A DNA stretch of 64,000 nucleotides, taken from NCBI GenBank assembly GCA_934574095.1, contig CAKTMW010000002.1, forward strand, positions 5,734 through 69,733, in the 5' to 3' direction. Shown in pieces: positions 25,342 to 33,477 of this stretch (position 1 is the first letter of the stretch; every line of letters begins with the position of its first letter). Source of the stretch: an uncultured Oscillospiraceae bacterium (GTDB lineage: Bacteria; Bacillota; Clostridia; Oscillospirales; Oscillospiraceae). Below the pieces are notes generated by a model, which saw only the letters and a list, made by a program, of their open reading frames with translations, ran no database searches and had not been told where the DNA came from. Made by a program: the position numbers and the translations under genes.

Positions 25342-26742
25342 TCAATCGTGCTTGTGGGTCAGGTGGTGGTGCCGGGACACCACGCCCTCCCTGCGGTAGA
25401 GGCGGCGCATCATGATCACCAGACACACCAGATGGGCCAGGAACGTCAATCCCCACGAGATGGGGTAGGACCAGTAGATGGTCTCCGGCGTGTGGAACTG
25501 CGGCACACAGAAAATGGTGGCGATCCACACCACCCGGAAGGCGCAGGCCCCCAGCAGCGTGACGATCATAGGGGTGATGGAGTAGCCGATGCCCCGGATG
25601 GAGCCCACGATCACGTCCATCAGGCCGCAGAGGATGTACAGGGGGAACATGATGGCGATGCGCGCCATACCGGCGGCGATGACGTCGCTGCCGTTGGAGT
25701 AGATGTGCAGCAGCTGGGGGCCGAAGACCCAGCCCAGCATACCGCCGATGACCGCCACCGACGCCGAGCAGGCGGCGGAGCACAGGGCGATGGGCTTCAG
25801 CCGCTCCAGCTTGCCCGCGCCGTAGTTCTGGCTGGTGAAGGCCATGTTGGCCTGACAGAAGGCGTTGCAGGCCACGTAGATGAAGCCCTCGATATTGCTG
25901 GCGGCGGTGTTGCCGGAGATCACCGTCTCGCCGAAGCCGTTGATGGACGCCTGAATAATGACGTTGGACAGGGAGAAGGCCACGCCCTGAATGCCGGAGG
26001 GAATGCCGATCTCCAGAATCTGCCCCAGCCGCTGGGGGGTGATGCGCAGCTCACGCAGCTCCAGGCGGATATCGCCCTCCTCGTGCATCAGGCAGCGCAC
26101 CACCAGAAAGGCCGACAGGCACTGGCTGATGACGGTGGCGATGCCCACGCCCGCCACGTCCAGCCGGAACACGATCACCAGCAGAAGGTTCAGCGCCACA
26201 TTGACAACGCCGGCGGCGATCAGGTAATAGAGGGGCCGCCTTGTGTCGCCCACCGAGCGCAGCAGCGCCGCGCCGAAGTTATAGAGCATGGCGGCGGGCA
26301 TACCCAGAAAGTAGATGCGCAGGTAAAGGGCCGCCAGCGGCAATATGGAGTCCGGCACCTGCATCAGGTGCAGCAATGGCCGGGCGGTGGTAACGCCCAC
26401 CACCGCCAGCAGAATGCCGCTGAGAAGCGCCAGCAGCATGGAGGTGTGCACCGTCTGGCGCAGGCCCTCCCGGTTTCCCGCGCCGGTATAGCGGGCGGCC
26501 AGAATGTTGGCGCCCACGGAGAGGCCCACGAACAGGTTGACCATCAGGTTGATGAGGGCGGCGTTGGAGCCCACGGCGGCCAGGGAGTTGTCCCCGGCGA
26601 ATTTGCCCACCACCACGATATCCGCCGCGTTGAATAAAAGCTGCAATACGCTGGAGCACATCAGCGGCAGGGCGAAGGTCAGTATTTTCGGCAGCAGCTT
26701 GCCGCTGCACATATCGATCTCATAGCGGCCGGTACGAGCCAT
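25342..26742 (-). CDS. MATE family multidrug/metabolite exporter
   Basis: A 466-residue protein with twelve hydrophobic segments and the two-fold MATE layout. LPLMCSSVLQLLFNAADIVVVGKFAG opens the first half, and FSLSNVIIQASINGFGE starts the equivalent element of the second. MATE proteins exchange organic cations or metabolites for sodium or protons. AAAGGAGG lies just before the ATG. It is a single gene, ended by the terminator at 25308; upstream lies the long repeat tract at 26770-27475, in which I see no clear promoter. Confidence 0.92.
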   Translation of the reverse strand: MARTGRYEIDMCSGKLLPKILTFALPLMCSSVLQLLFNAADIVVVGKFAGDNSLAAVGSNAALINLMVNLFVGLSVGANILAARYTGAGNREGLRQTVHTSMLLALLSGILLAVVGVTTARPLLHLMQVPDSILPLAALYLRIYFLGMPAAMLYNFGAALLRSVGDTRRPLYYLIAAGVVNVALNLLLVIVFRLDVAGVGIATVISQCLSAFLVVRCLMHEEGDIRLELRELRITPQRLGQILEIGIPSGIQGVAFSLSNVIIQASINGFGETVISGNTAASNIEGFIYVACNAFCQANMAFTSQNYGAGKLERLKPIALCSAACSASVAVIGGMLGWVFGPQLLHIYSNGSDVIAAGMARIAIMFPLYILCGLMDVIVGSIRGIGYSITPMIVTLLGACAFRVVWIATIFCVPQFHTPETIYWSYPISWGLTFLAHLVCLVIMMRRLYRREGVVSRHHHLTHKHD

Positions 26743-26769
26743 GGGGGTGTCCTCCTTTTGTTTATTTTT

Positions 26770-27475
26770 AATAGGGGTGTTTCGCGCCCCGGCGCGAAGG
26801 GGATGTTTCGCGCTTCCGAGCGCGAGGTACTTTTGGCCGTTGTCCCAAAAGTACCCAAAAGGACAACTTAAACCTGCGGTTTAAGAATCCGCCCACGCTG
26901 TGTTGCATGGCAAATTTGCGGCCTTTTACCACGCGTTCGCGGAAAATAGCCGTTATCGTTGCGTATGACGCATCGTCTGTCCCTCTTGCGCCGCTGCCGC
27001 TGATGCGGTGCGGCGGCAGAAAATAAATCGCTGTACGGCGGCGCGATGTGGGGAACGAACCGAGCGCTGCCAGTGGCAGATACAGCGAGGTGAGTGAGTG
27101 GCAGCGGTCAAATTTTTGGCGGCCCAAATGCCGCAACAAAATTTTGGGCACCGCAACAGGGTCATCGCGCCCTACGAATGGATATGGTAAAACTCTGTAG
27201 GGCGGGGCCCGTGTGCCCCGCCGCCGATGGTGCATCGGGTGTCGTGCGGCGGGCCACATGGGCCCCGCCCTACAACGTTCTTTCGGTAGTCGGTTGTAGG
27301 GGCGGACGTCTCTGTCCACCCTTGGCCCCCTCTGTGAGGGGGCTGTCGAGCGCAAGCGAGACTGGGGGAGAGAATTTAGGTCTTTTATTCTCTCCCTCCG
27401 GCGCTTCGCGCCACCTCCCTCACAGAGGGAGGCAAGGGTACGGGGTTGCTCTGCGGGGCGCGAAACACCCCTAAT
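26770..27475. repeat. 706-bp composite repeat tract bounded by inverted repeats
   Basis: The tract opens with AGGGGTGTTTCGCGCCCC (26773-26790) and ends with its exact 18-base inverse (27455-27472). Inside are the left part of a family E element (26798 to about 27010), the sequence GCAACAAAATTTTGGGCACC (27132-27151, also near 61878), a family B palindrome (27196-27275) and a family C palindrome (27321-27438). No credible gene is present: the minus-strand reading frame that crosses it has no ribosome binding site and repeat-derived composition. Confidence 0.7.
27321..27438. repeat. Family C palindromic repeat
   Basis: About 118 bases, starting CTTGGCCCCCTCTGTGAGGG and ending in the near-inverse CTCCCTCACAGAGGGAGG, with an AT-rich centre flanked by GGGGGAGAGAAT and ATTCTCTCCC. 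Related copies are at 32254-32371 and 61918-62213. Confidence 0.75.
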
Positions 27476-27530
27476 CAGTCCAACTATCATAACATCTTTT
27501 AACAAAAAAGCAACACCCTTTTTGTATTTC

Positions 27531-27559
27531 TTGACAAAATATCCCGGTATCTCTATAAT
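27531..27559 (+). promoter_or_regulatory. Perfect consensus sigma-A promoter
   Basis: TTGACA, exactly 17 bases, TATAAT, 35 bases upstream of the ATG at 27594. Confidence 0.9.
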
Positions 27560-27593
27560 AATGTCACTACTGCTGACGCGTGAGGTGCCCTCT

Positions 27594-28466
27594 ATGAACT
27601 GGACGCTGCTGTGCCAACTGATCGTGCTGTATTTCGTGTTCTCCGTGCTGGGCTGGATGATGGAGGTCACGCTGAAATACATCCAGTACCACCGGTTCAT
27701 CAACCGGGGCTTTCTCATCGGGCCCTACTGCCCCATTTACGGCAGCGGCGTAGTGCTGGTGACGGTGCTGGTGGGCGGCCTGGTGGGCATCCGGGGCGGT
27801 ACGCCGGGTGAGATTTTCCTGGCGGGCTTCTTCATCTGCGGCGGACTGGAATACTTCATCAGCTGGTACATGGAGAAGGCGTTCCATGCCCGCTGGTGGG
27901 ATTACAGCCGCAAGCCCATGAACCTGAACGGCCGGGTGTGGATCGGCAATCTGATGCTGTTCGGCCTGGCCAGTGTGGTGATCGTGGTGTGGATCGACCC
28001 GGTGTACTTCCGGCTCATCGAAAAGCTGCCCCCCTTCTGGCTGCACTTTGCTGCCATCGCCATCGCGGCGCTGCTGGTGTCGGACTGCGTGGTGTCCCAC
28101 GTGATGATGGATCTGGTCCGCAAGGAGATCGACGCCCAGGAGGGCGACAGCACCGAGGAGATCAGCCGCCGGGTCCACCAGCTGCTGCGCGACCGGAACC
28201 TGCTGCTGCGCCGTATCCATCAGGCGTATCCCGAATTGCAGGCACGGCCCAAGGCCATGGTGGAGCGGGCCAAGCAGGCCCGCCGGGACTTCAAGGAGGC
28301 CCAGCGCCGCGTGAAGGCGCTGGTGGCCGAGACGGCCCGCCGCCGCGGAAGCGGCGAGGCCATGGAGGAGCTTGCCGCCCGTCTGGACGCCGCCTCTGCC
28401 GCCATGAAGGAGCGCCGCGCCAGGCTCCGGGAGCTGGAGCGGAAGCTGCGCCGGGAAGAGGACTGA
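27594..28466 (+). CDS. CmpB-like putative ABC-transporter permease-type membrane protein
   Basis: A 290-residue protein of the ABC_trans_CmpB (putative ABC type IV) family. Five or so membrane helices fill residues 5-170, with the conserved stretch FSVLGWMMEVTLKY and RGFLIGPYCPIYGSG and the W-D-Y-S motif near WWDYSRKP. Residues about 185-290 are a charged coiled coil (KAMVERAKQARRDFKEAQRR). The function of this family is not established. GAGGTG precedes the ATG; two upstream in-frame starts lie before the promoter's -10 or too close to it. It is a single-gene unit. Confidence 0.85.
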   Translation: MNWTLLCQLIVLYFVFSVLGWMMEVTLKYIQYHRFINRGFLIGPYCPIYGSGVVLVTVLVGGLVGIRGGTPGEIFLAGFFICGGLEYFISWYMEKAFHARWWDYSRKPMNLNGRVWIGNLMLFGLASVVIVVWIDPVYFRLIEKLPPFWLHFAAIAIAALLVSDCVVSHVMMDLVRKEIDAQEGDSTEEISRRVHQLLRDRNLLLRRIHQAYPELQARPKAMVERAKQARRDFKEAQRRVKALVAETARRRGSGEAMEELAARLDAASAAMKERRARLRELERKLRREED

Positions 28467-28490
28467 GGGACGCTTTCCCGTTTGATTGAT

Positions 28491-28529
28491 AAAAAGAACC
28501 GCCTTTTTCAAAAGGCGGTTCTTTTTTTG
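28491..28529 (+). terminator. Strong Rho-independent terminator
   Basis: A stem of about 17 bp (AAAAAGAACCGCCTTTT and its complement) with a 2-base loop, then seven T. It follows the CmpB-like gene by 25 bases. Confidence 0.9.
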
Positions 28530-28562
28530 CTGCGGCGGGGTAAACGAATGGGTATGGCGGTC

Positions 28563-28712
28563 GTGCGTAGAGGCGGGGTCGACACGTTAAGAAAACATGC
28601 CGGTGGCATGTTTTTAGTGTCGATCTCGGCAGCTATGCTGCCGTAGCATCTATCTTGGTTTTGAAGGCACTCTTACGTCGGCGGCGGGAGGGGTAGAACC
28701 CCTCCCCTACGC
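28563..28712. repeat. Family A hairpin element inserted in a family B palindrome
   Basis: A family B repeat begins at 28563 (TGCGTAGAGGCGGG), is interrupted at 28578-28670 by a family A element, and resumes at about 28679 (GGCGGCGGGAGGGG to TCCCCTACGC). Family A opens GTCGACACGTTAAG, folds into a long hairpin around ATGCCGGTGGCAT, and contains a second hairpin CGGCAGCTATGCTGCCG. No gene lies in the 28467-28943 gap. Confidence 0.7.
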
Positions 28713-28865
28713 ACAAGCACCGTACCCATCCGCTCACCGTGCGGCGGACGCAAAGCCCCTCCGCTCCCCTCTATTTTTTCATGACAATCATCAAAATCAT
28801 GCGTTTTACTTTCTGTCCGGTGTGGGCTATACTGTCAAGGAGCGGTACAAAATTTGCTTTTCGTC

Positions 28866-28894
28866 TTGCACAGCGGCGAAAAAGGCGGTATAAT
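28866..28894 (+). promoter_or_regulatory. Sigma-A promoter of the DUF512-der-plsY operon
   Basis: TTGCAC, 17 bases, TATAAT, 49 bases before the ATG at 28944. Confidence 0.75.
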
Positions 28895-28943
28895 GTTACG
28901 GTTATCATGCACCCGTATGCCATTTTGCGAGGAGGCAGCTTTT

Positions 28944-30254
28944 ATGAGTACCGTTATCACCTCCATCGACCCCCATTCCCCGGCGGAGCAGGCCGGGCTG
29001 GCGGTGGGGGAAAAGCTTTTGGAGATCAACGGCCATCCCATTGTGGACGTGTTGGACTACCGTTTCTACGGCTATGACCCGGAGACTGTGCTGACTCTGG
29101 AAAAGGACGGCCGCAGCCGCACCGTCACCATCCGCAAGGAGGAGGGCCGGGACCTGGGCCTGAATTTCAATACCTATTTAATGGACGAGATGCACCGGTG
29201 CGCCAACCACTGCCTGTTCTGCTTCGTGGACCAGATGCCCCCCAATATGCGCCCGTCTCTGTACATCAAGGACGACGACGAGCGGCTCAGCTTCCTGCTG
29301 GGCAACTACACCACCCTGACCAACCTCAGCGAGCGGGAAGCCCAGCGGATCATCGACCTGCACATCAGCCCCATCAACGTGTCCGTCCACGCCACGGACC
29401 CCCGGCTCCACTGTACGCTGCTGGGCAATAAGGACGCAGAGCGGTCGCTGGACTACATCCGCCGGTTCTGCGCGGCGGGCATCGTCATGAACGGCCAGAT
29501 CGTCATCTGCCCCGGCTGGAACGACGGCGACGCATTGCGCCGCACCCTGCGGGACCTGACGGAGTGGCGGTTCTCCAGCTGCTCGCTGGTGCCGGTGGGC
29601 ATCACCCAATACCGCAAGGGCCTGTCCCCCCTGAAGCCGGTGGACAGGGACTGCGCCCGGAACATCCTGGCCATCGCCGAGGAGTTCGGACAGGAGAACC
29701 TGCGGCGCTTCGGCACCCGGCGGTTCTTCTGCGCCGACGAGCTGTTCATCCGGGCGGGGGTCCCCCTGCCGCCGGACGAGTATTACGAGGGCTACCGCCA
29801 GCTGGAAAACGGCGTGGGGATGCTGCGTGCGCTGGAGCAGAGCTTCACAGCGCTGCTGGCGCTGGAGGAGGACGAGCTGAAGTCCGCCGCCCCCAGCCCC
29901 TTCACCATCGCCACCGGCAGGGCCGCCGCCCCCTATTTGCAGGCGCTGATGGACCTGGCCCAGGTGTACATTCCCCGGCTGGACGCCCAGGTGGCGGCCA
30001 TTGAGAACGACTTCTTCGGCCGCACCATCGACGTGGCGGGCCTGGTGACGGGACAGGACATCTCCGCCCAGCTGCGGGGCAAAGTCAACGGCCGCCGTGT
30101 GCTGCTGCCCATCAATATGCTGCGCCACGGCGAAACGGTATTTCTGGATGATTACACGGTGGACCGGCTGGCCCAGGAGTTGGGCAGCCCCGTCCAGATC
30201 GTGGACGACGACGGCGGCGCACTGCTGGACGCCGTATTGGAAAGGGAGGGATAA
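28944..30254 (+). CDS. DUF512 family PDZ/radical-SAM-like protein upstream of Der
   Basis: A 436-residue DUF512 protein. A PDZ-like domain covers residues about 5-65 (SPAEQAGLAVGEKLLEING). The cysteine cluster CANHCLFCFVDQMP near residues 86-99 resembles a radical SAM site (CxxxCxxC), followed by a barrel-like region and the C-terminal DUF512 portion. The family is conserved directly upstream of the ribosome-assembly GTPase Der in many Firmicutes, but its reaction is not known. GAGGAGG precedes the ATG. der starts 3 bases after the stop, so the two are co-translated or nearly so. Confidence 0.9.
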   Translation: MSTVITSIDPHSPAEQAGLAVGEKLLEINGHPIVDVLDYRFYGYDPETVLTLEKDGRSRTVTIRKEEGRDLGLNFNTYLMDEMHRCANHCLFCFVDQMPPNMRPSLYIKDDDERLSFLLGNYTTLTNLSEREAQRIIDLHISPINVSVHATDPRLHCTLLGNKDAERSLDYIRRFCAAGIVMNGQIVICPGWNDGDALRRTLRDLTEWRFSSCSLVPVGITQYRKGLSPLKPVDRDCARNILAIAEEFGQENLRRFGTRRFFCADELFIRAGVPLPPDEYYEGYRQLENGVGMLRALEQSFTALLALEEDELKSAAPSPFTIATGRAAAPYLQALMDLAQVYIPRLDAQVAAIENDFFGRTIDVAGLVTGQDISAQLRGKVNGRRVLLPINMLRHGETVFLDDYTVDRLAQELGSPVQIVDDDGGALLDAVLEREG

Positions 30255-30257
30255 GCT

Positions 30258-31589
30258 ATGGCAAAACCTTTGATCGCCATCGTGGGCCGGCCCAACGTGG
30301 GCAAGTCCATGCTGTTCAATAAGCTCATCGGCAAGCGCCTGAGCATCGTGGAGGACACCCCCGGCGTCACCCGCGACCGTATCTACGGCGAGAGCGAGTG
30401 GCTGGGACACAAGTTCCGTCTGGTGGACACCGGCGGCATCGAGCCCAGCACCGACAACCAGATCCTGTCCTTCATGCGGGAGCAGGCCCAGATCGCCATC
30501 GACAACGCCACGGTGATCGTGTTCGTCACCGATATCAAGACCGGCATGACCGCCGCCGACCAGGAGGTGGCCGGGATGCTCCAGCGCAGCAAGAAACCCA
30601 TCGTGCTGGCCGTCAACAAAATGGACGCCACCGGCACGGTGGACCCGGATTTCTATGAGTTCTACAACCTGGGCCTGGGCGACCCCATCGCGGTGTCCGC
30701 CGTCCACGGCCACGGCACCGGCGACCTGCTGGACGAGTGCCTGAAGTACTTCCCAACCGAGGAGGACGAGGACGACGAATCCGACGTGATCCAGGTGGCC
30801 ATCATCGGCAAGCCCAACGTGGGCAAGTCCAGCCTGACCAACCGCATTCTGGGCGAGCAGCGGGTCATCGTCAGCAACGTGGCGGGCACCACCCGCGACG
30901 CCATCGACAGCTATTTCGAGAACGCCCAGGGCAAGTACAACTTCATCGACACCGCCGGTATGCGGAAGAAGTCCAAGGTGGACGACAATATCGAGAAATA
31001 CAGCGTCCTGCGGGCCACCATGGCCATCGAGCGCAGCGACGTGTGCCTCATCATGATCGACGCCAACGACGGCGTCACCGAGCAGGACACCAAGGTGGCG
31101 GGCCTGGCCCACGAGGCGGGCAAAGCCTGCATCATCGTGGTGAACAAGTGGGACGCGGTGGAGAAGGACGACAAAACCATGGACCGTATGCGGGAGGATA
31201 TCCGCCGGGACCTGAGCTTCATGACCTACGCCCCCATCGTGTTCATCTCCGCCCTGACAGGCCAGCGGGTGGGCCGCCTGTTTGAGCTGATCAACTACGT
31301 CAACGACCAGGCGTCTATGCGCATCACCACCGGTATGCTGAACAGCGTCCTGGCCGACGCCCAGACCCGTGTCCAGCCCCCCACCGACAAGGGCCGCCGG
31401 TTGAAGATCTACTACATGACCCAGGTGGGCGTAAAGCCGCCCCACTTCGTGGTGTTCTGCAACGACAAGAAGCTGTTCCACTTCTCCTACCGCCGGTATC
31501 TGGAGAACCAGATACGCAGCGTGTTCGGCCTGGAGGGCACCCCCATCATCATGACCATCCGCCAGAAGGGAGAGGACGAGAACGCATGA
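30258..31589 (+). CDS. der: Ribosome-assembly GTPase Der (EngA)
   Basis: A 443-residue GTPase with two G domains in tandem: GRPNVGKS near residue 9 and GKPNVGKS near 185, DTGGI and DTAGM switch II motifs, and NKMD and NKWD base-recognition motifs. A C-terminal KH-like domain follows. It assists maturation of the 50S subunit. It is second in the DUF512-der-plsY operon and overlaps plsY by 4 bases. Confidence 0.98.
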   Translation: MAKPLIAIVGRPNVGKSMLFNKLIGKRLSIVEDTPGVTRDRIYGESEWLGHKFRLVDTGGIEPSTDNQILSFMREQAQIAIDNATVIVFVTDIKTGMTAADQEVAGMLQRSKKPIVLAVNKMDATGTVDPDFYEFYNLGLGDPIAVSAVHGHGTGDLLDECLKYFPTEEDEDDESDVIQVAIIGKPNVGKSSLTNRILGEQRVIVSNVAGTTRDAIDSYFENAQGKYNFIDTAGMRKKSKVDDNIEKYSVLRATMAIERSDVCLIMIDANDGVTEQDTKVAGLAHEAGKACIIVVNKWDAVEKDDKTMDRMREDIRRDLSFMTYAPIVFISALTGQRVGRLFELINYVNDQASMRITTGMLNSVLADAQTRVQPPTDKGRRLKIYYMTQVGVKPPHFVVFCNDKKLFHFSYRRYLENQIRSVFGLEGTPIIMTIRQKGEDENA

Positions 31590-32233
31590 GCCGCATTATT
31601 TTCAATGTATTCTGCGTGGCGCTGGTGCTGCTGGTGTCGTATCTGCTGGGCTGCTTCAACGGCTCGGTGGTCATCTCCCACTTTATTATCAAGGACGACG
31701 TCCGCTCCCACGGCAGCGGCAACGCGGGCCTGACCAACTTCTACCGCACCTACGGCGCGAAATTCGCCCTGGGCGTCATCGCCCTGGACATGGGCAAGAC
31801 CGTGGTGGCGGGCCTCATCGGCGGCTATCTCTTCTGGTTTCTGCGGCAGGATTGGACCCTGGGCCTGCTGCTGGCAGGCGTCGGCTGCGAGCTGGGCCAT
31901 ATGTTCCCCGCCTTCTACGGCTTCAAGGGCGGCAAGGGCATCCTCTGCGGCGGTACGCTGGCGTGGATGCTGGGCTGGAAGGTGGGCCTTGTGGCATGGG
32001 GCCTGTTCGCCGCCCTGTGGCTGCTGAGCAAGTACGTGTCCCTCGGCTCCGTTTTCGCCGGTATCAGCCTGACGGTCTCCGTGTTTCTGTTCTACGGCCA
32101 CAACTGGCTGTATACGGCGCTGGCGTTCGTCATCTCCGTGCTGGTGGTCTGGTGCCACCGGGAGAACATCGACCGCCTGCTCCACGGCACGGAGCGCAAG
32201 TTCCAGTGGCACTCCGGCCCGCCGAAGGAGTAA
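31586..32233 (+). CDS. plsY: Acyl-phosphate:glycerol-3-phosphate acyltransferase
   Basis: A 215-residue integral membrane PlsY that acylates glycerol 3-phosphate to lysophosphatidate, the first committed step of phospholipid synthesis. The three conserved motifs are visible: SHGSGNAGLTNFYRTYG, GHMFPAFYGFKGGKGI and the later HRENIDRLLHGTE. Five membrane segments are predicted. It begins at an ATGA overlap with der and ends the operon. A family C palindrome follows and may serve as its 3' boundary. Confidence 0.96.
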   Translation: MSRIIFNVFCVALVLLVSYLLGCFNGSVVISHFIIKDDVRSHGSGNAGLTNFYRTYGAKFALGVIALDMGKTVVAGLIGGYLFWFLRQDWTLGLLLAGVGCELGHMFPAFYGFKGGKGILCGGTLAWMLGWKVGLVAWGLFAALWLLSKYVSLGSVFAGISLTVSVFLFYGHNWLYTALAFVISVLVVWCHRENIDRLLHGTERKFQWHSGPPKE

Positions 32234-32253
32234 AAGCAAGAGGCAGATGCAAA

Positions 32254-32371
32254 GCCTCCCTCTGTGAGGGAGGTGGCTCGGCGCAAGCCGAGACGGAGGG
32301 AGAGAATAAAATCTCAGATTCTCTCCCCCAGTCAGCTTCGCTGACAGCCCCCTCCCAGAGGGGGCCTTGGG
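32254..32371. repeat. Family C palindromic repeat between plsY and the DMT gene
   Basis: Starts GCCTCCCTCTGTGAGGGAGG and ends CCCCTCCCAGAGGGGGCC, with internal hairpins at GCTCGGCGCAAGCCGAG and GTCAGCTTCGCTGAC. It fills most of the 180-base gap. Confidence 0.75.
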
Positions 32372-32412
32372 TATGCACCCCATATTCCTCACATACAGAA
32401 AGGAAGCTTCCC

Positions 32413-33378
32413 ATGAAACACAACCAAGTACGCCAGGTGGTATTCCCCATTCTGGCGGCCCTGATCTGGGGCACGGCCTTCGTGGCGCAGGATCTGTGCG
32501 CCGACGTCATCGACACCTTTACCTTCAACGCCGCCCGCTCCTACATCGCGGCGGTGGTGCTGTTGGTCATCATCGCCATCTTCAGCGCGTTCAACAAGGA
32601 TAAGCCCACCCCCACCAAAATGCAGAAGCGCCAGAACCGCCGAGAGCTGCTGCTGGGCGGTATCTGCTGCGGTACGGCGCTGGCCATCGCCTCCAACTTC
32701 CAGCAGGCGGGCCTTGCCGCCGGTACGGACGCCGGTAAGGCGGGCTTCCTTACCGCCCTGTACGTGGTGCTGGTGCCCATCTTCGGCCTGTTCTTCAAGC
32801 GGAAGGTGAATCTTGCCACATGGATCGCCGTGGTGCTGTCGGTGATCGCGCTGTACCTGCTGTGCATCAAGGGCGATTTCTCGCTGGCGCCCGGCGACCT
32901 GCTGGTGCTGGTGTGCGCCGTGTGCTTTGCCATCCACATTCTGGTCATCGACCACTTTACCGCCACGGTGGACGGCATGAAGCTCAGCTGTGTCCAGTTC
33001 CTTGTGGCGGCGGTGTGGGCCACCATCGCCAAGGTGGTGTGTATACTGCTGGGCATGAACGGCACCGGCGACGTGACCTCTCTCACCTCTATTTTCGCCG
33101 TGCCCGACTGGAACGCCATTCTGGGCTGTACGCTGCCCATTCTGTATGTGGGTATTTTCTCCTCCGGCGTGGGCTACACCCTGCAAATTCTGGCCCAGAA
33201 GGACTCCAACCCCACTGTGGTCACCATCCTGCTGAGCCTGGAGAGCGTGTTCGCCGTCATCTCCGGCGCTATCATCCTGCACCAGCAGATGAGCGTGCGG
33301 GAGTACATCGGCTGCGTCATCATGTTCGCCGCCGTCATTCTGGCCCAGATTCAGTTCCCGGAGAAGCAGAAGGCGTAA
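32413..33378 (+). CDS. EamA/DMT superfamily transporter
   Basis: A 321-residue membrane protein with ten hydrophobic segments in two EamA repeats. The first contains LIWGTAFVAQDLCAD and GLAAGTDAGKAGFLTALYVVLVPIFG, the second GDLLVLVCAVCFAIHILVIDHF and a C-terminal LSLESVFAVISGAIIL, all typical of drug/metabolite exporters. The substrate is unknown. AAAGGAAG lies 8 bases before the ATG. A hairpin at 33396-33431 ends it. Confidence 0.92.
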   Translation: MKHNQVRQVVFPILAALIWGTAFVAQDLCADVIDTFTFNAARSYIAAVVLLVIIAIFSAFNKDKPTPTKMQKRQNRRELLLGGICCGTALAIASNFQQAGLAAGTDAGKAGFLTALYVVLVPIFGLFFKRKVNLATWIAVVLSVIALYLLCIKGDFSLAPGDLLVLVCAVCFAIHILVIDHFTATVDGMKLSCVQFLVAAVWATIAKVVCILLGMNGTGDVTSLTSIFAVPDWNAILGCTLPILYVGIFSSGVGYTLQILAQKDSNPTVVTILLSLESVFAVISGAIILHQQMSVREYIGCVIMFAAVILAQIQFPEKQKA

Positions 33379-33395
33379 TCAAAAGCGTGAAAATT

Positions 33396-33441
33396 ATATC
33401 CCCCCACCCGGCTTGCGGCGTGGGGGGATATTTGTTATGCT
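33396..33441 (+). promoter_or_regulatory. Terminator hairpin overlapping the next promoter
   Basis: A 12-bp perfect stem (ATATCCCCCCAC, 33396-33407, with 33420-33431) shares its loop with a TTGCGG hexamer (33413-33418). A TATGCT sits 17 bases further on, at 33436-33441. One arm therefore lies in the spacer of the probable promoter of the substrate-binding protein gene. Confidence 0.5.
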
Positions 33442-33477
33442 GGTGTCAGAAATCAAGAGAGAGAGGAATACACCCCC

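Noticed and set aside
26770-27475. CRISPR array suggested by dense repeats
   Set aside because: The repeats differ in length and sequence, are palindromic over long spans, and there is no regular spacer pattern or cas gene.
26768-27718. 316-residue minus-strand frame across the repeat block
   Set aside because: It consists of translated repeats, lacks a ribosome binding site and crosses a perfect plus-strand promoter and gene start.
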